From: Roseiarcus sp963783175
GTDB taxonomy: Bacteria; Pseudomonadota; Alphaproteobacteria; Rhizobiales; Beijerinckiaceae
Direction of reading: 5' to 3'
NCBI GenBank assembly: GCA_963783175.1
Contig: CAWANG010000024.1
Span: 1 to 64,000 of the forward strand
DNA length: 64,000 nt
Below the pieces are notes generated by a model. It ran no database searches and was not told where the DNA came from. It was given only the letters and a program-made list of their open reading frames with translations. The position numbers were made by a program, and so were the translations under genes. This document shows, one piece after another, positions 63,712 to 64,000 of this stretch (the stretch's first letter is position 1; the number at the start of each line of letters is the position of its first letter).

Positions 63712-64000
63712 TTGGCCGCCTCCAATTGGGCTCTGATAGTCTCCAATGCGAGCTTGTCCTTTTCCACTTGGCGCGTCCATACCGCGCTGACGCCTGAGGA
63801 GATTGCGTTCACGATCGGCTCGATCGGCCCTTTCAGGATCTCTTCGACCACGCCTTTATTCCCTCCCGCCCCGGAGACTGTCTTGAGCGCGGAGTCGCAG
63901 ACCTCCTGAAGCCCCAGCCCCGCCTCTTTGAGACGCGTGAGGACTTCCGGGAGCGTGTCGGGCTTGCCGCCCTGGACAAGCGCGATCGTCAGTCCAGCGA
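63675..64000 (-). CDS. C-terminal part of unknown protein upstream of the caspase gene (partial)
   Basis: Open frame continuing beyond the window edge; the visible 108 codons include LVQGGKPDTLPEVLTRLKEA, GLGLQEVCDSALKTVSG, EEILKGPIEPIVNAI and TIRAQLEAAKWPDFGEV before a TAG at 63675. Mostly helical and acidic. It overlaps the caspase start by 37 bases, so both are translated together. No family recognised; the start is outside the window. Confidence 0.7.
   Translation of the reverse strand, partial: AGLTIALVQGGKPDTLPEVLTRLKEAGLGLQEVCDSALKTVSGAGGNKGVVEEILKGPIEPIVNAISSGVSAVWTRQVEKDKLALETIRAQLEAAKWPDFGEVTPLQ

Overview
The window is high-GC DNA from an alphaproteobacterium, most likely of the Hyphomicrobiales. 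Supporting this are the cell-cycle regulator GcrA, an alphaproteobacterial UbiA, a DmeR/DmeF metal-efflux pair, a PEPxxWA-CTERM protein and a rhizobial-style inositol (iol) cluster. A Beijerinckiaceae/Methylocystaceae-like host is my guess; nothing here fixes the genus. There are no rRNAs, CRISPR arrays, recognisable transposases or prophage genes. One tRNA (Ser-CGA) is present.

Layout. 0-2.2 kb: end of a surface-polysaccharide region (exostosin-like glycosyltransferase, UDP-xylose synthase). 2.3-5.1 kb: PEP carboxylase. 5.6-7.2 kb: a Dcm methylase with its Vsr repair nuclease. 7.3-15 kb: housekeeping genes (glucokinase, UbiA, a SAM methyltransferase, FolC, DUF1328 protein, GST, lipoprotein esterase). 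15.1-22 kb: a tightly overlapping minus-strand operon for corrinoid/tetrahydrofolate methyl transfer: corrinoid protein, SRPBCC protein, DUF1638 protein, virulence-factor-domain protein, MetV, MetF, methyl-THF:corrinoid methyltransferase and an ASKHA/2Fe-2S corrinoid activator. The substrate-specific methyltransferase is not in the window. 22.2-25.1 kb: nitrilase-family amidase, FMN reductase, and a coupled SDR/MaoC pair. 25.2-28 kb: an AT-richer glycan island (GT9-like glycosyltransferase and a methyltransferase-like protein). 28.5-31 kb: tRNA-Ser and an APH-kinase/acyl-CoA dehydrogenase pair resembling the split form of ACAD10/11. 31.2-40 kb: myo-inositol catabolism (iolB, iolE, iolD, iolC-DUF2090, iolG, one SDR and a second Gfo/Idh/MocA oxidoreductase). 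40-47.3 kb: YbhN-type membrane protein, PhoR-like kinase, GcrA and an argD-argF-hslO-ispA operon behind a strong promoter that runs straight into an intrinsic terminator. 47.7-51.3 kb: small membrane protein, OmpR-type regulator plus PepSY protein without a kinase, trypsin-like protease, and a short LuxR-type regulator preceded by four copies of a GGTAGTACTACC-type palindrome. 51.3-60.4 kb: PrpE, TSUP permease, GtrA-like protein, acyl-CoA ligase, CHAD protein, PEP-CTERM protein, DmeF/DmeR and a YbhB-like protein. 61.1-64 kb: a WD40-caspase fusion overlapping an unknown gene that runs off the window.

Seven otherwise intact genes (ppc, the GT9-like gene, the second Gfo/Idh/MocA gene, iolB, iolE, the TSUP gene, the PEP-CTERM gene) are each broken by one base, always in or beside a short homopolymer. 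Restoring one base recovers a normal family C-terminus every time. I read these as probable sequencing or assembly errors, so the coordinates given span the reconstructed genes.

The most interesting parts are the corrinoid/THF module without its substrate enzyme, the palindrome array in front of the shortened LuxR regulator, the WD40-caspase with its overlapping partner, the promoter-terminator leader of the arginine operon, and a dispersed intergenic repeat present twice (about 5.3-5.6 kb and 9.9-10.1 kb).
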